A stretch of 64,000 bases of DNA from Bathynomus jamesi (GCA_023014485.1 JAJOZX010001567.1:495001-559000), one strand, 5' to 3'. Shown: positions 19,580 to 30,944, counted from the stretch's first letter. Numbers and translations: made by a program. The notes: generated by a model not told the origin, from the sequence alone.

Positions 19580-20499
19580 AAAGGGTTGGACAAAATAATG
19601 GGAACATTTTGCAATTTCAGTGCTGCCCTCTCCCAGTATCATTAATGATGTCATATACTTTACTGAGTCGCTATGTGAATCCATATTACAGTATATTTAG
19701 ATCACCTCTTTTAATATCCCGATATTGATTTTTTTACTGTTTTTGCAGAATAAATAAATAATGCAGTTGAAAAAATGTTACTGACTTTGAAAGGGGGAAT
19801 GACAGTATGAACCCATTTGGTTAATGTCCCAAACAGACGTCGCCGAGATTGCTCATGTTCCTCGAGGAACATCCCCCCATGGTTTGGAATGCGTGGAAGA
19901 ACTTAAAACAATACGTCAAATAAGCAATAGCAGAAATAAAGCAACATTGACAGAATGTGACAGAAGAACCTTATTACGAGTTGTGAAGCGTAAGACAAAG
20001 ACCGCTACATCAAAACTTTGTTCGGAACTTAACAATTGTCCACAAAGACCATTATCACTCAAAACGACGTCAAGGAAAATGTAGTGAAACCCCCTCATAA
20101 CCCCTAAACCTCGAATGAAGATGGGGTTGGACAAAATAATTGGGAACACTATTGTGTTTATGGAATGCATTTTTTTCATTTCTTTTCATGTATTTTATAA
20201 CCATGGTGACTACTGTTTCTCAAGATACATGGACAATTTGATGGACTTTAACACTTACGTAGACACTGGCTAAATGGACTTCCACTATCATGCCGCTTAC
20301 ACATTCGGTGACATCTTTTTCAAATGCTATTTTTTACTTATACTGCATGAAAAGGAAAACCCAATGTGAGCATATTAAAACAAATAATTTTAATATGATA
20401 TGCATTCACAGAGCGACTCAGTAAAATATATGACACCGTTAATGATATCGGAAAATAAAGCCAAAAAATGCGAATGTTTCCATTATTCTGCCCAACCAA
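19580..20499 (+). mobile_element. Tc1-like element, deleted
   Basis: TIR GTTGGACAAAATAATGGGAA at 19584, inverted at 20475-20497 (TTCCATTATTCTGCCCAAC). Complementarity continues about 100 bases inward (GACTCAGTAAAATATATGAC versus the left TACTTTACTGAGTCGC). An extra internal copy of the TIR sits at 20126-20149, so two related ends are nested. It carries a transposase start only. Confidence 0.8.
19824..20084 (+). pseudogene. Tc1-like transposase, N-terminal fragment
   Basis: Encodes the DNA-binding helix-turn-helix part: NKATLTECDRRTLLRVVKRK, TKTATSKLCSELNN, LSLKTTSRKM. In Tc1 transposases this is the second helix-turn-helix before the catalytic domain. The frame then stops, and no DDE/D motif follows before the right TIR. 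It is therefore a deletion derivative. Confidence 0.75.
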
Positions 20500-20617
20500 T
20501 ATACATGAGGAATATGAAAACCACGAACTGGGTCGAAACGTTTATAATAATGCTTGAATTCTCGTCTGGTCTTCATATTCCTTATGAGGATCCGATCCCT
20601 TAAGAACGATTCTATCG

Positions 20618-20697
<80 letters not shown>
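20618..20697. repeat. (TA)n microsatellite, interrupted
   Basis: TA tract with AATAT interruptions. The following 400 bases (to 21100) are AT-rich without features. Confidence 0.85.
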
Positions 20698-20700
<3 letters not shown>

Positions 20701-21100
20701 GTTACAGTTGAAGTAGAAGCTATTACTAAGATATAATTATGTACTGTAATAATTTTCTTACTTTTTTAATGAAACGCTACCTGTAATTACAGTAGTCTTT
20801 ACAAAAATGACAGTAAATACTGGCGGTATTTGTTCTAATTACAGTGTTTTGAATCTGCGCGCGTGCGATATGTTTTTTATAGTGTTATTATTTAACAGAT
20901 TTTTATCTTTCCTGCATTGTCTGTTTATACCTGTGTTCGAATAGAAGAACATACCGATTATTAATATTAGATCTGCGTCGTTGCTTTGACATTAATGATG
21001 TATAATTGGTTTTTATTTGGCTTCCATCCATGTCGTCTTTTTAATGAGCTAAAACCGGGTATATTTATCCATACACTGTGAAAAATAAAAACCTTTCACG

Positions 21101-21104
<4 letters not shown>

Positions 21105-21136
<32 letters not shown>

Positions 21137-21140
21137 AAAG

Positions 21141-21208
<68 letters not shown>
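21105..21208. repeat. (TC)n, (AC)n, (AT)n compound microsatellite
   Basis: A TC run (21105-21135), an AC run (21146-21184) and an AT run (21185-21208). 21210-21480 holds no gene. Confidence 0.9.
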
Positions 21209-21475
21209 GCAAATTTTGCGTTAGGTACAAGTAAAAAACATTACCTTTAGTGTTTGAGCATTTCAGTTAGAAGGGTGAACAAAAGAAAAATGAAATAATG
21301 CCTAAAGGTATTCCAAAATCGTGGACAGGACCCCACCATTTTTTTTTTTTAGGTTGATGTTTTCCCCTTCTGCTTTTTTTTTCTTTATATTTGTGTCATT
21401 TGCTTTTTTTAAGTTTATTCTAAATCTATTGTTAGTTTTCAGTTCTTCATTAGCTAGCTTGTTTTAGAATTATAT

Positions 21476-21482
<7 letters not shown>

Positions 21483-21527
<45 letters not shown>

Positions 21528-21547
21528 AGGTTTCCTCTTATCCTTGT

Positions 21548-21608
<61 letters not shown>

Positions 21609-21632
21609 AGGCTTCCTCTTATCCTTGTAACG
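21483..21632 (+). repeat. (TC)n arrays with LINE-tail units between
   Basis: A TC run, then TTTCAGGTTTCCTCTTATCC-TTGTAAC, a second TC run, then TTTGAGGCTTCCTCTTATCC-TTGTAAC. These short units equal the extreme 3' end of the CR1-like LINE (compare the minus strand at 38450-38485). The LINE copy that follows is thus preceded by stacked, nearly fully truncated LINE ends. Confidence 0.75.
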
Positions 21633-24435
21633 CTAGGGGGCGGTCAGAACAGGGAAGGCTCCCTCCGTGCAGTGCTTTTTAATGCTAGGTCGATTAGGAA
21701 TAAGTTTTGCGAGCTACGGGCGCTCTTAGCATCAGAATACCAGGATATCGTTGCTATCACCGAGTCCTGGATACATACTGATCGTAGGGACTACGTTGGG
21801 GAGTTTGAAATTCCCGGGTATAGAATGTTTCGCAAAGACCGCACCCGTGGGGAGGGGGGAGGGGTACTAATATACGTGAGGGACACGTTGAGTCCGGTTG
21901 ACTGCCATTTCCGGTCGGAACGGGAGCTGCTTGGCGTCGATCTGAACGTGGGAGGGACGAACTATAGGTTAATCTTGGTGTACAGACGTTCGCATCCCCC
22001 CCTCGAGGAGGATGCAGCCCCGTACACCGAACTCCATAGCCTGCTAGGGGATAGGGTGTGTGTAGTTTTAGGAGACTTCAACTGCCGCGGCATAAAGTGG
22101 GAAGACAGGACTGCTGATGCTGAAGGGAGGAGGCTAGTTGACTTTGCTGATGAGAACTTCCTCACTTAGTGGGTCAATGAGCCTACACGAGGTGAAAGCG
22201 TTCCAGACTTAGTATTCACGACCGAAGACAACCTCGTCACTGGCCTCACCGTTGACGAATCGTTGGGCTGGAGTGATCACGGTCTGATTAGGTTCCGTGT
22301 GTGCGTCCCTCGGGTGAAGCGTAGTAACTCGAGAGGCAGTAAGCTCGATCTCCGGCGGGCGGACTTTGTTAGCCTCCGGGATAGCGTAGGTGAGATGGGG
22401 TTAGAGGTCGGCGGCGATGTTGAGGGAGTGTGGAGTGCATTCCGGGACGAGTTTATGGTGCTGCAGTCTGCTGCCATACCCTCAGAACCGGTCACCCCTG
22501 CTACAACGCAGCCTAAGTGGTTCAATCGTGACATCGCTTCGGCTATCCGAAATAGGAAAGTAGCGTATAGGAGGGCGAAGGCCAATCGTTCCCATGAGAA
22601 CACTGAAGCGTATGTCCGCCTGTGTAGGGAAGTGAAGGCGAAGGTTAGGCTAGCGAAACGTAACGAAGAACTACGGGTGGCAAGCCTCTGCAAGGGGAAC
22701 CCTAAGGAGTTCTTCAGTTATGTTAATAGTAGAAAGCCCATTAGAAGCATGACCGAAGGACCGAAGCGGCGTTCTGCGGACCTCCGACGCGGACATCGCC
22801 AATGTGCTTAATGAGTACTTTGCCGGAGTGTTCACCAGGGAGGACACCCGCATCGTCCCCGAGCCATTCGTCAGGCACGAAGGTGCTGGCCTGGATAGTG
22901 TTCGATGTACCGTGACAGTCGTTGCCGATAGAATAGACAAACTGAGCGCGTTTAAGGCTCCTGGGCCAGACCAGTTTCTCCCCAGTGTTGCGGGAGGTGC
23001 GCGACCAGGTGGCTCCCCAGTGTTGCGGGAGGTGCGCGACCAGGTGGCTCCCCACCTGGCTACAGTCTTCAACAAATCGTTGGAGATGGGCCAGGTGCCT
23101 GGTGACTGGAGGGAAGCCAATGTGACCACTATCTTTAAGAAAAGGGATCACGAAAGTCCAGGGAACTATCGTCCCATTAGTCTTACTTCGGTTATAGGTA
23201 AATTATTAGAGGGGATAATAACGGATAGGATCGTTGACCATTTGGATTCGTACAAGCTGCTTGGGGACTCCCAACATGGGTTTAGACGGCATAGGTCGTG
23301 TCTCACCAACTTGCTCGAGTTTTTCCACGTCATGTTGAGTGAGTATGATAAGAGTAGGGCGATTGATATACTTTATCTTGACTTTCAGAAAGCCTTTGAT
23401 AAGGTACCTCACCACCGGCTAATGGCGAAAGTGCGCGCGCTGGGTATCGGTGGGGAAGTAGGTAGGTGGATTGAAAACTGGCTGAAGAATAGGCGGCAGA
23501 GGGTTGTAATTAGAGGAGCTAGTTCGGGTTGGGCCTCGGTCACTAGCGGGGTTCCTCAGGGTTCCGTTTTGGGGCCACTGTTGTTCATCATTTACATAAA
23601 TGATATAGACGGTGGCATCGTCAGTCGGATCGCCAAATTCGCTGATGACACCAAGCTTGGGGCCAATGTTGGGACGCCGGAGGCGATCGAGCAACTGCGT
23701 GCGGACCTAGGTAGGATAGGAGAGTGGTCCGAAAAATGGCAAATGCCGTTTAACTTGGGTAAATGCAAGGTGATGCACATTGGCTACGCAAATCCGAAGT
23801 CGGACTACTCGATGTTAGGGAGTAATATCGAGGCGACTGATTTGGAAAAGGACTTGGGTGTGCTAATTAGCAGCGATCTTAAGTTTACCAAACAGTGTGT
23901 AGAGGTGGAAAAGAAAGCCCAGAAGCTGTTGGGTTATATCAGGAGGCAATTTCAGTTTCGGAACAAGGAGATTGTGCTCTCTCTGTACAATTCCCTGGTT
24001 CGGCCGCACCTGGAGTATGCTGTGCAGTTCTGGTCGCCCACCCTCAGGAAAGATATTGAGAGGCTGGAGCGAGTGCAGGCGAGGGCCACAAAGTTAATCC
24101 CTTCCGTTAGGCCTATGGCCTACAATCGACGGTTACGAGCCCTGAACTTGTTTTCGCTGGAAACTCGGAGGCTGCGCGGTCAACTGATCGAGGTTTTCAA
24201 GCTCTTACGCGGGTTCAACGATGTCGATTTTAAAAGCATGTTTAGTTTAAATGATAACCCAACTCGCAACAATGGTTGGAAGTTGGATTTGAAACGGTTT
24301 AGGACTAGTGTGTGTGGGAATTACTTTACGTATAAGAGCTGTGACACGTGGAACAGATTACCTTCAGAAGTTGTGAACAGTTCCTCTGTGGATCACTTCA
24401 AGAAAAGGTTAGACCAAACTTTGCACACTGTTTGA
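21633..24435 (+). pseudogene. CR1-like LINE ORF2 (endonuclease-reverse transcriptase)
   Basis: The protein nicks target DNA and copies its own RNA into the nick. The endonuclease shows AVLFNARSIRNKF, VAITESWIH, GEGGGVLIYVRD, VVLGDFN and SDHGLIRF. The reverse transcriptase shows NYRPISLTSVIGKLLE, QHGFRRHRSCLTNLLEF, LDFQKAFDKVPHHRL, SGVPQGSVLGPLLFIIYIND and the catalytic KFADDTKLG. The C-terminal region is LERVQARATKLIPS to WNRLPSEVVNSSS, with stop TGA at 24433. Breaks: a TAG at about 22167 (after DENFLT) and a frameshift near 22760. A 35-bp tandem duplication (22978-23047) leaves the frame open. The polymerase half from 22804 is otherwise uninterrupted, so the copy is fairly young. Confidence 0.9.
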
Positions 24436-24534
24436 GTGTGTAGAAAATTTTCCCTGGCACCCGTTGCCATTGGTACCTCCTCGGTATGGGCCGCAAGGCT
24501 TTTTGAGGTACTTCCTTTCCTTGTAACTCCTTGT

Positions 24535-24540
<6 letters not shown>
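21633..24540 (+). mobile_element. CR1-like LINE, 5'-truncated copy
   Basis: Contains the endonuclease and reverse transcriptase of ORF2 and a 3' UTR of about 100 bases ending CCTTGTAACTCCTTGTAAC before (TC)n at 24541. ORF1 is absent. It is sister to the longer copy at 38449-42850. Confidence 0.85.
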
Positions 24541-24590
<50 letters not shown>

Positions 24591-24613
24591 CAGGTTCCCT
24601 CTTATCCTTGTAA

Positions 24614-24665
<52 letters not shown>
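24541..24665. repeat. (TC)n arrays after the LINE
   Basis: Two TC runs separated by TTTCAGGTTCCCTCTTATCC-TTGTAAC, another truncated LINE end. 24670-25030 is AT-rich with a G run at 24769-24779 and no gene. Confidence 0.85.
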
Positions 24666-25033
24666 CAGTCTATGCCATTAATTTTGTGTTGCTATTGCTA
24701 TTGTATTTATTTTTTCTTTCTTTTTGTTTGTTTGTTGTTTGTTTGTGTTTGACGGGAAGGGAGATAGTGGGGGGGGGGGAGAAGGGAGGTGGGGTGGAAC
24801 AACGCTTCATTTTTCGCCCCGAGATTTTTTTTTCGATATTTTGGTTAGTTAATTTTTTGAATTTATATTTTAATTACACATTTTTCCTCGTCTCTGGAAT
24901 CTCTGTTTTTAGCTTTTATGGAGGAATGAAAACAAGATTTAAAATTCAAATTTTTACTTTTTATAATTATGTACAATGTTTTGTTCCTTTGTTTCATTAA
25001 AGGTAAAATTAGCCTCAGTATAAACTTTTTACA

Positions 25034-25035
<2 letters not shown>

Positions 25036-25100
<65 letters not shown>
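25036..25100. repeat. (TA)n(GA)n compound microsatellite
   Basis: A TA run then a GA run. The GA run is the (TC)n tail of the minus-strand LINE fragment that follows. Confidence 0.9.
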
Positions 25101-25101
<1 letters not shown>

Positions 25102-25315
25102 ACAAGGAGTTACAAGTACACTCGGGGAAGTTCCCATTATTAAAGTAATGCATTTTTTAATTATTTCAGCAGTAGAAGAAAACTGGATAGAAAAGCATAA
25201 GAATCTCTCCCCACCCTCCGCTCCTTCCCCGCCAGAGACGGGTACGGAAAAAGGTTGAAGAAAATACATCGACTATGCAAAAGTAACCAAAGAAGTTTTA
25301 CAGGAAAGAGGAGAA
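25101..25315 (-). mobile_element. CR1-like LINE 3' UTR fragment
   Basis: On the minus strand the fragment ends TTGTAACTCCTTGTAAC(TC)n. Its body (CTCCCCACCCTCCGCTCC, GTACGGAAAAAGGTTGAAG, TTTTACAGGAAAG) matches 38448-38710. It is an extreme 5' truncation. Confidence 0.8.
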
Positions 25316-25319
25316 TATA

Positions 25320-26315
25320 CAAACTGCCTCGACTATTACGTTATGTACACATAGAAACCGTACACTTGAGAGCATCGTTGTATAAACTAACATAATAATA
25401 TCAACTACTTGCTATCGTCAGGAAAACAGCGAAAATATGTTTTGACTTTATACAAAATATTTACAGCTCTATTTACCGAGGTTTGGCGCAAAATTTATAT
25501 GAAATTATATAAATCATAAGATTAGTATTATATGATCCAATCAAATGAAACTGCTTATAATGTTGAGAAAAACTAATTGGATTAAGGATCATTACTTTAT
25601 TTAATAAGAATATAAATATACGAGTGTATATATATATATATATATACAGTATATACATATATATATACACAAAACGTTGATAAGAACTCTCGATAAAAGG
25701 TGTTTGTAGTTGTAAAACTCTTGAAATCGTTGAATGTACACTTCGGTTATAATTTGGTATTGCAATTTTGTCATGGAGGTCCTACCAACTTGTTAATTTC
25801 TTAATTGACAATTTGGAAATTGAAATCTTTAATTAAGTTACCCATTCACGTTCAATTTATGAAGAAAACATATTGCTAAGTCTATTGACTGTTATTTGTC
25901 TGTTAATAACTTAATAAACTATGTATTACAAAGTTAGCTTACTACAGTATGTAGGCCTATCGATTTCCCTTTTCTATGGAATGTTTACCAACTGTGTCCT
26001 GTAATGTCTGAAATCACTAATAATAAGTTAATTAAACAAATGAAATTCATAATTCACTGAAAATCGTGCCATAGGAATACACACACTTAAAGAGTACTCC
26101 ATTGGGAATCGAACCCTCATTTGGGCTACGTAAAATTGTAATGACTCCACGTTTAAATTCTTTCTCTTCAAAAAGGATCTTCGCTGTTTGTAAACGTGGC
26201 AATTCTTTTTCGTGATTTCCTTTTATGATTCATCTCAGTCAATTTTATTTAACATTTACTGACGCTATTCTCATAAAATGCGGCTGGGATACACTTGAAT
26301 TTATATTACAACCGT
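25320..26315. other. AT-rich, no gene seen
   Basis: Contains a TA run (25626-25668). No coding frame, RNA gene or repeat that I can support. Confidence 0.5.
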
Positions 26316-26319
26316 AATA

Positions 26320-26397
26320 GGGTGATCCATAAAGGTGTTCTCCCAAAAACTATTTATGTAACACGTTATTTCTGGGGAACGCCTCTTTGGATCACCC
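26320..26397. mobile_element. 78-bp TA MITE
   Basis: GGGTGATCCATAAAGGTGTT at the left and AACGCCTCTTTGGATCACCC at the right form a near-complete hairpin with a short loop. TA is on both sides. It resembles ends of DD41D-type mariners (CAGGGTG core) with almost no interior. Confidence 0.8.
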
Positions 26398-26824
26398 TAT
26401 TTTCTTTGACATTAAAGTTATTTCAACGTCCTTTGTTCCTCCTCGTTTTAATTGGCTAGATTTGGTACAACAGTATAACTTTACATCATACTTGATGAAA
26501 CGAACATTTTGTAGAAAAATATTCGCATGCAAGAAATCGTTAAGTGTGTATAAATATATTCACTGCAAATATACAGAATTAACAGACAACTTGCCTTCTT
26601 TCAGTCAACAAAAGATAGTTTTATTCTATACAAATTGGGATATTCGCTTAGAATGTATTCAATAGTCCGAAAAAGGATTTTCATGCTGCATGCTTCTCAA
26701 ATGAAAGTCTCAACTGTGTTGGAATCTAAACGTCTCATATGCCTCACTTCATAAACAGAAACAAAGGAGAAAAGATTTGTACAATATGCTTAAATGAATG
26801 TTCATAGTTTATATATAATATACA

Positions 26825-26908
26825 CAGGGTGGACCATAAGTCGCTTTACCTTCGTATTAGGGCCTATAACGAAACTCACTTCGGTAAAACGACTTATGGC
26901 TCACCCTG
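26825..26908. mobile_element. 84-bp TA MITE
   Basis: CAGGGTGGACCATAAGTCGC at the left, ACGACTTATGGCTCACCCTG at the right, next to TA on the right and a TACA on the left. Same structural class as 26320 but a different sequence family. Confidence 0.8.
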
Positions 26909-27068
26909 TATATATATATATAGAATAAGTTTAATACCATTAATGTAGGAATGAACTTGTTAAAACTACAAACGTTTTGTGGAGCGTTTCTCCCCTTTCT
27001 GCATTGGATATCTAGTGATAAGCTAGCTAAAATTAGCTGCAGTACAATGCGGCTCATTGCACATTTTA

Positions 27069-27069
<1 letters not shown>

Positions 27070-27108
<39 letters not shown>

Positions 27109-27110
27109 TA
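27070..27110. repeat. (TA)n microsatellite
   Basis: Pure TA run. 27120-27730 is AT-rich with no recognised feature. Confidence 0.9.
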
Positions 27111-27730
27111 TATACATGCACTATTCAGTTATAATTAAACCTCTAATAAACTGAAAGGAACTGTAATTTAGCTTTACTGTTGCGATATATGACAAACTGT
27201 AATACTTTATTACTGCAATACATTATATATATATATGTACCTGTTGCAGTAAAAGTAAAATGAACATGTACACTTTGTATACTTTTTTTGTGCGTGAGGG
27301 ACAACACCTCCACCCTTGCGCCTAACCCCGTTTTCCAGATATATATTTACAGTTGCGAGTTCCTAAATGGAACGAAGTTTCTAAGCGTCTTGCGCTCTTT
27401 ATCCATTAATTTCCTTTGAATTGTTGTCCATTTACGTTTCGTCCTTTCTTTTAACTCAAATAGAAGAAAAAAATGGTTCTCTTGGAACACGAAAACACAT
27501 CTAAAATTATTCACTGTAACACAATGTAGAGGAAGCAAGTCAAGAGGAGTGCAGCAAATGGATTTATTGTACCAAAATAATCAATACCTTTCAGGTGCAC
27601 GACTAGAAACTCGCTTAATTAATTAACTGTTCGTTCATTTATACTAAAGGAATTTAGCTGTAGACCGATGGATTGAGGTAAAAATATACACCTTCATTAA
27701 TTCTTTATAAAAGTATATATAAAAAAGTTT

Positions 27731-27734
<4 letters not shown>

Positions 27735-27797
<63 letters not shown>
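27735..27797. repeat. (GA)n microsatellite
   Basis: About 31 uninterrupted GA units. 27800-28225 has no recognised gene. Confidence 0.95.
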
Positions 27798-27798
<1 letters not shown>

Positions 27799-28228
27799 AA
27801 AAAAGCCGTGTATTTTATATAAATATATATATTCTTATTGCCTTTACTTAGGGAAGACGACGATTCTCATATCTCGTTTTCAGTCATAATTATGCGCTAC
27901 AGCTCAATAGTTTTTTTAGCTGGAGAATGTGAAGCATCAAATAGCTTAATAACTTCCAAATTCGCAATCTTACACCCCTTTTACCGAGCTTTTGATCTGC
28001 CTCTCTTCGACCGAGCTGCTAAATCGACCAAGAACTTGTGAAATTAAATTTCCACAAGAGAAATTTCTATTTTGCTGGAAGCAAATCGTCATCGTGTAGA
28101 GGATGAAGCTAAAAGCTTCGCTCCGAGCCGCGGTGTGGTGGTTAACTATGGTTAGCCGTAGAGTATAACGTAGTTTGGTAGTTACTCAGAACGAGGAGTA
28201 TAAAATTGGTGGAATAAAACTCAGGTAA

Positions 28229-28231
28229 GGT

Positions 28232-28296
<65 letters not shown>

Positions 28297-28318
28297 ATAT
28301 ATATATATATATATTTTT
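28229..28318. repeat. (TA)n microsatellite, interrupted
   Basis: TA tract with two breaks. The GC-richer stretch 28325-28585 shows no domain or RNA match. Confidence 0.9.
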
Positions 28319-28587
28319 TTTGTTCCCGAAGAACCGATTCGCCTCTATTTAAAAGGGCATATCTCGGCGGAAAACAAAGAAAAGTGAGAGGAAAGACAGA
28401 GGAAAAGAAAGGGTGGAGGGGACAGTCGAAGTGGAAAAAGACCAAGGATGACAAGGACTGCAGGGTCGAGCTCCATCATCCTTGGGTGCTAGGGCCGGGA
28501 GGGCGCACGTGAAACCTCCAGGAACAAGCACGTACAAACGAGCACAAAGAGCACTCAAGAGCACGAGCTTAGAACCCCCTTGCGGGG

Positions 28588-28588
28588 A

Positions 28589-28664
<76 letters not shown>

Positions 28665-28665
28665 T
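28588..28665. repeat. (TA)n(TG)n compound microsatellite
   Basis: A TA run then a TG run. Confidence 0.9.
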
Positions 28666-28759
28666 ATCTATATATACACTAAAAGTACATGATTCCATAT
28701 TGATAAATAACAATGACAAGACGTTTTTACTGTTGAATCTCATGCAAAAGCTGTTTCGT

Positions 28760-29150
28760 TGATTTAAATATCACTAACATCAACGTTGATTTGAATGGAC
28801 GCTATCATCCTTGATTAAACACTGTGTGAATGATTGGGGTCAATTTTATCGGCGTCGCAACTTGATTTGACATTGTTGAAAATATAGAAACATCAACGTG
28901 ACTACTTAGAAACATCAACGTGACAACTGAATTTAAAAACCAACATTGAAAAGTTTTGATTTATCGATGTAACTTCCGTATTTCATTTTCATTTTAGCTT
29001 CACTTCAATTTCGTTTCATGAATGTTGTCAACAACATTTAGATAGCTTTTCAAAATCACTGTTGACACAACATTGATTAATCTTTCGTTGACTGTCAATC
29101 TGGGATCAACACTTTCGCCGTTGAATCAACTTACCGTCACATCATTTGTG
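28760..29150. repeat. cluster of CAACGTTGA/CAACATTGA motifs
   Basis: AACATCAACGTTGATTTG, GAAACATCAACGTGAC (twice), AACATTGAAAAG, CAACATTGATTAATC, GTTGAATCAAC and similar near-palindromes recur about every 40-60 bases in both orientations. It is probably a degraded dispersed or tandem repeat; no coding. Confidence 0.5.
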
Positions 29151-29173
29151 TTATCTAGCTATATATAGCCTAT

Positions 29174-29176
<3 letters not shown>

Positions 29177-29221
<45 letters not shown>
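29177..29221. repeat. (GT)n microsatellite
   Basis: About 22 GT units. 29225-29505 is T-rich without features; a (CA)n(TA)n tract follows at 29511-29560. Confidence 0.9.
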
Positions 29222-29499
29222 ACATACTTTTTGCCCTGTTTATATTTTGCTTCACATTAAATTTTATTTCTTAAGTTGTTAAGTGCAATTTTTTATTCTA
29301 AACAAAATGCTTTTAAGAGATTTTTTTTCTTAATTTTTCTTTTTATGACTTTTTCCTTCTTTTATTTAAGACAAAAACCTCACGAAAAATGTAATTCTTC
29401 ACTTTTATTTAATTTTTTCTCTTATTCTGACTTACGTATAATTTCTTAACTCCCTTTAACTAATATTACGTTGAGAAATTCAATATATTTGTAATTAAA

Positions 29500-29542
<43 letters not shown>

Positions 29543-29569
29543 ATATATATATATATATACACGCACACA

Positions 29570-29672
29570 CAGGGTGTTCAAGAAGAAACTCAACCCGAAA
29601 CAGAAAGAAAAGGGTTAGGTTACAATGATATACGCATTCTCCAATAGGTTGCGTTTCTTCTTGAACACCCTG
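29570..29672. mobile_element. 103-bp hairpin MITE
   Basis: CAGGGTGTTCAAGAAGAAAC at the left, GTTTCTTCTTGAACACCCTG at the right; these 20 bases are perfect complements. The flanks are CACA/TGTG, which extends the palindrome. Non-coding. Confidence 0.85.
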
Positions 29673-29699
29673 TGTGTATGTATATATTATATATATATA

Positions 29700-30115
29700 T
29701 ATATACAGAGCAAAAACACCAAAAAAAAAGCAATTCCAAGGTCTTTCGTGTATTCAACAGTACATCTCGTCAGGGAATACTGCTGAATATACGAAATGTC
29801 TTGAAATTGCTTTTAATTTTTTCTTGTGGGTGTGCATCATTTACATATTTCAGGGTTCGTCGTAGCCAATGTCGTAGCCAATGCTGATCAACCGTTTCCC
29901 GTTGATCAGCGAAGTTAAGCAACAATGGGTCGGATAATAGTTGGATGGGAGACCGTCATCTGCGTCCAAATCATGCAGCGACCCGTGGTTCGGATCCTAC
30001 ATAAAGCTATAGGTTCCTACTATCATATGACCTTAGATGTTGCGAAGGAGGTTAAACATCCCCATCATTACACTTATCAATCTATTTCATGTGTTTAATC
30101 GTGAATTTCATCCCA
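29700..30115. mobile_element. foldback element copy C, split by a SINE
   Basis: 29710-29845 carries the two arms (GCAATTCCAAGGTCTTTCGT and the complement; centre CTCGTCAGGG). The outer segment CATGTGTTTAATCGTGAATT then TCATCCC resumes at 30088-30115. The 230 bases between are the 5S-headed SINE. Confidence 0.75.
29853..30082 (+). mobile_element. 5S rRNA-derived SINE
   Basis: TATTTCA occurs immediately before (29846-29852) and after (30083-30089), a 7-bp TSD. The head contains the 5S rRNA internal-promoter region: GCGAAGTTAAGCAACAATGG followed by GTCGG, and TTGGATGGGAGACCG, as in arthropod 5S genes. The 5' third is diverged, so it is not a working 5S gene. The tail (GGTTCGGATCCTACATAAAG to GAAGGAGGTTAAA) is shared with 17155-17375. 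Confidence 0.8.
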
Positions 30116-30138
30116 TATATACTGTATACATATATATG

Positions 30139-30929
30139 CAGTGTTGGGCACTAAAGCGTTAATCCGATAACAGTTAATTAACGAAGTTAACTTTTTTTAA
30201 CGGACTATTAACGGAAGTTAATTTCCATTTATCGTTATCGGACCAGTTAACTTCCGATAACTCGATATTTAGTCTGTTAAAGTCCGTTAACACGTTAACT
30301 GCGAGGAGTCATTCACGGAAGATCACCGCTCCGCGAATGAATTCAAACCGCCATAACTTCAGTCTGCCAATTCCGTCCTCTGCCGCAGTGGAACGGCTCT
30401 TCTCTCTCGGCAAGGACATCCTGAGGCCCAAGAGGTCAAGACTGGCAGTTGGGCCTAACTTTGAGAAGTTGGTCTTCTGAAGGGCAACCAGCACATTGTG
30501 TCATAGTCTTTAATAAATGTGCCTAAAATTTAATTTTACCTTTCAGTTCCCGCCATAATAATTCTCTGGTAAATTAAAATTTAGTTAATGGTTAGTGGTT
30601 ACAAGGGTTTCAAAACATGTAATCAGTACATTTTTATTAAAAATAAAAAAAAAGTTATTAAGCAAAAAGTTGCAAAACTTGATAAAAATACAGTTAAATA
30701 CCTATTTATTGTTGGATTTTGCATAAATAAACATTTTCTATGGGTTTTAAAGCTTTTTTCCTTGATTTTTTTAAATGTTAGTAAAGAAATAGTTATCGTT
30801 AACGGATTATCGTTAACTTCCGTTAACTTTGTAGTAAAATTATCGGATTATCGTTATCGGAGTTAAAAATTGGGGTTAACGGATTATCGTTATCGAAGTT
30901 AACTTTTTGGTTAACGGTGCCCACCACTG
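30139..30929 (+). mobile_element. hAT element, internally deleted
   Basis: A perfect 8-bp TSD TATATATG lies on both sides (30131-30138 and 30930-30937). Ends are CAGTGTTGGGCACT and GGTGCCCACCACTG. The subterminal regions are full of GTTAACTT, CGTTAACGG and TTATCG motifs in both directions, the usual binding-site clusters of hAT elements. It keeps only the last part of the transposase gene. Confidence 0.88.
30367..30480 (+). pseudogene. hAT transposase C-terminal dimerisation domain
   Basis: A short open stretch reads PIPSSAAVERLFSLGKDI, then RPKRSRLAVGPNFEKLVF, stop TGA. SSAAVERLFS is the signature of the hAT C-terminal dimerisation domain (hATC). The catalytic and insertion domains are missing, so this element needs a transposase supplied elsewhere. 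Confidence 0.88.
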
Positions 30930-30944
30930 TATATATGTATATAT

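Noticed and set aside
25473..25670. Short open frames in 25.3-28.2 kb
   Set aside because: Length and composition are as expected by chance in AT-rich DNA; no motif recognised.
29880..29975. 5S rRNA gene
   Set aside because: Only the internal promoter region is recognisable, the 5' third is diverged and a SINE tail with TSDs follows.
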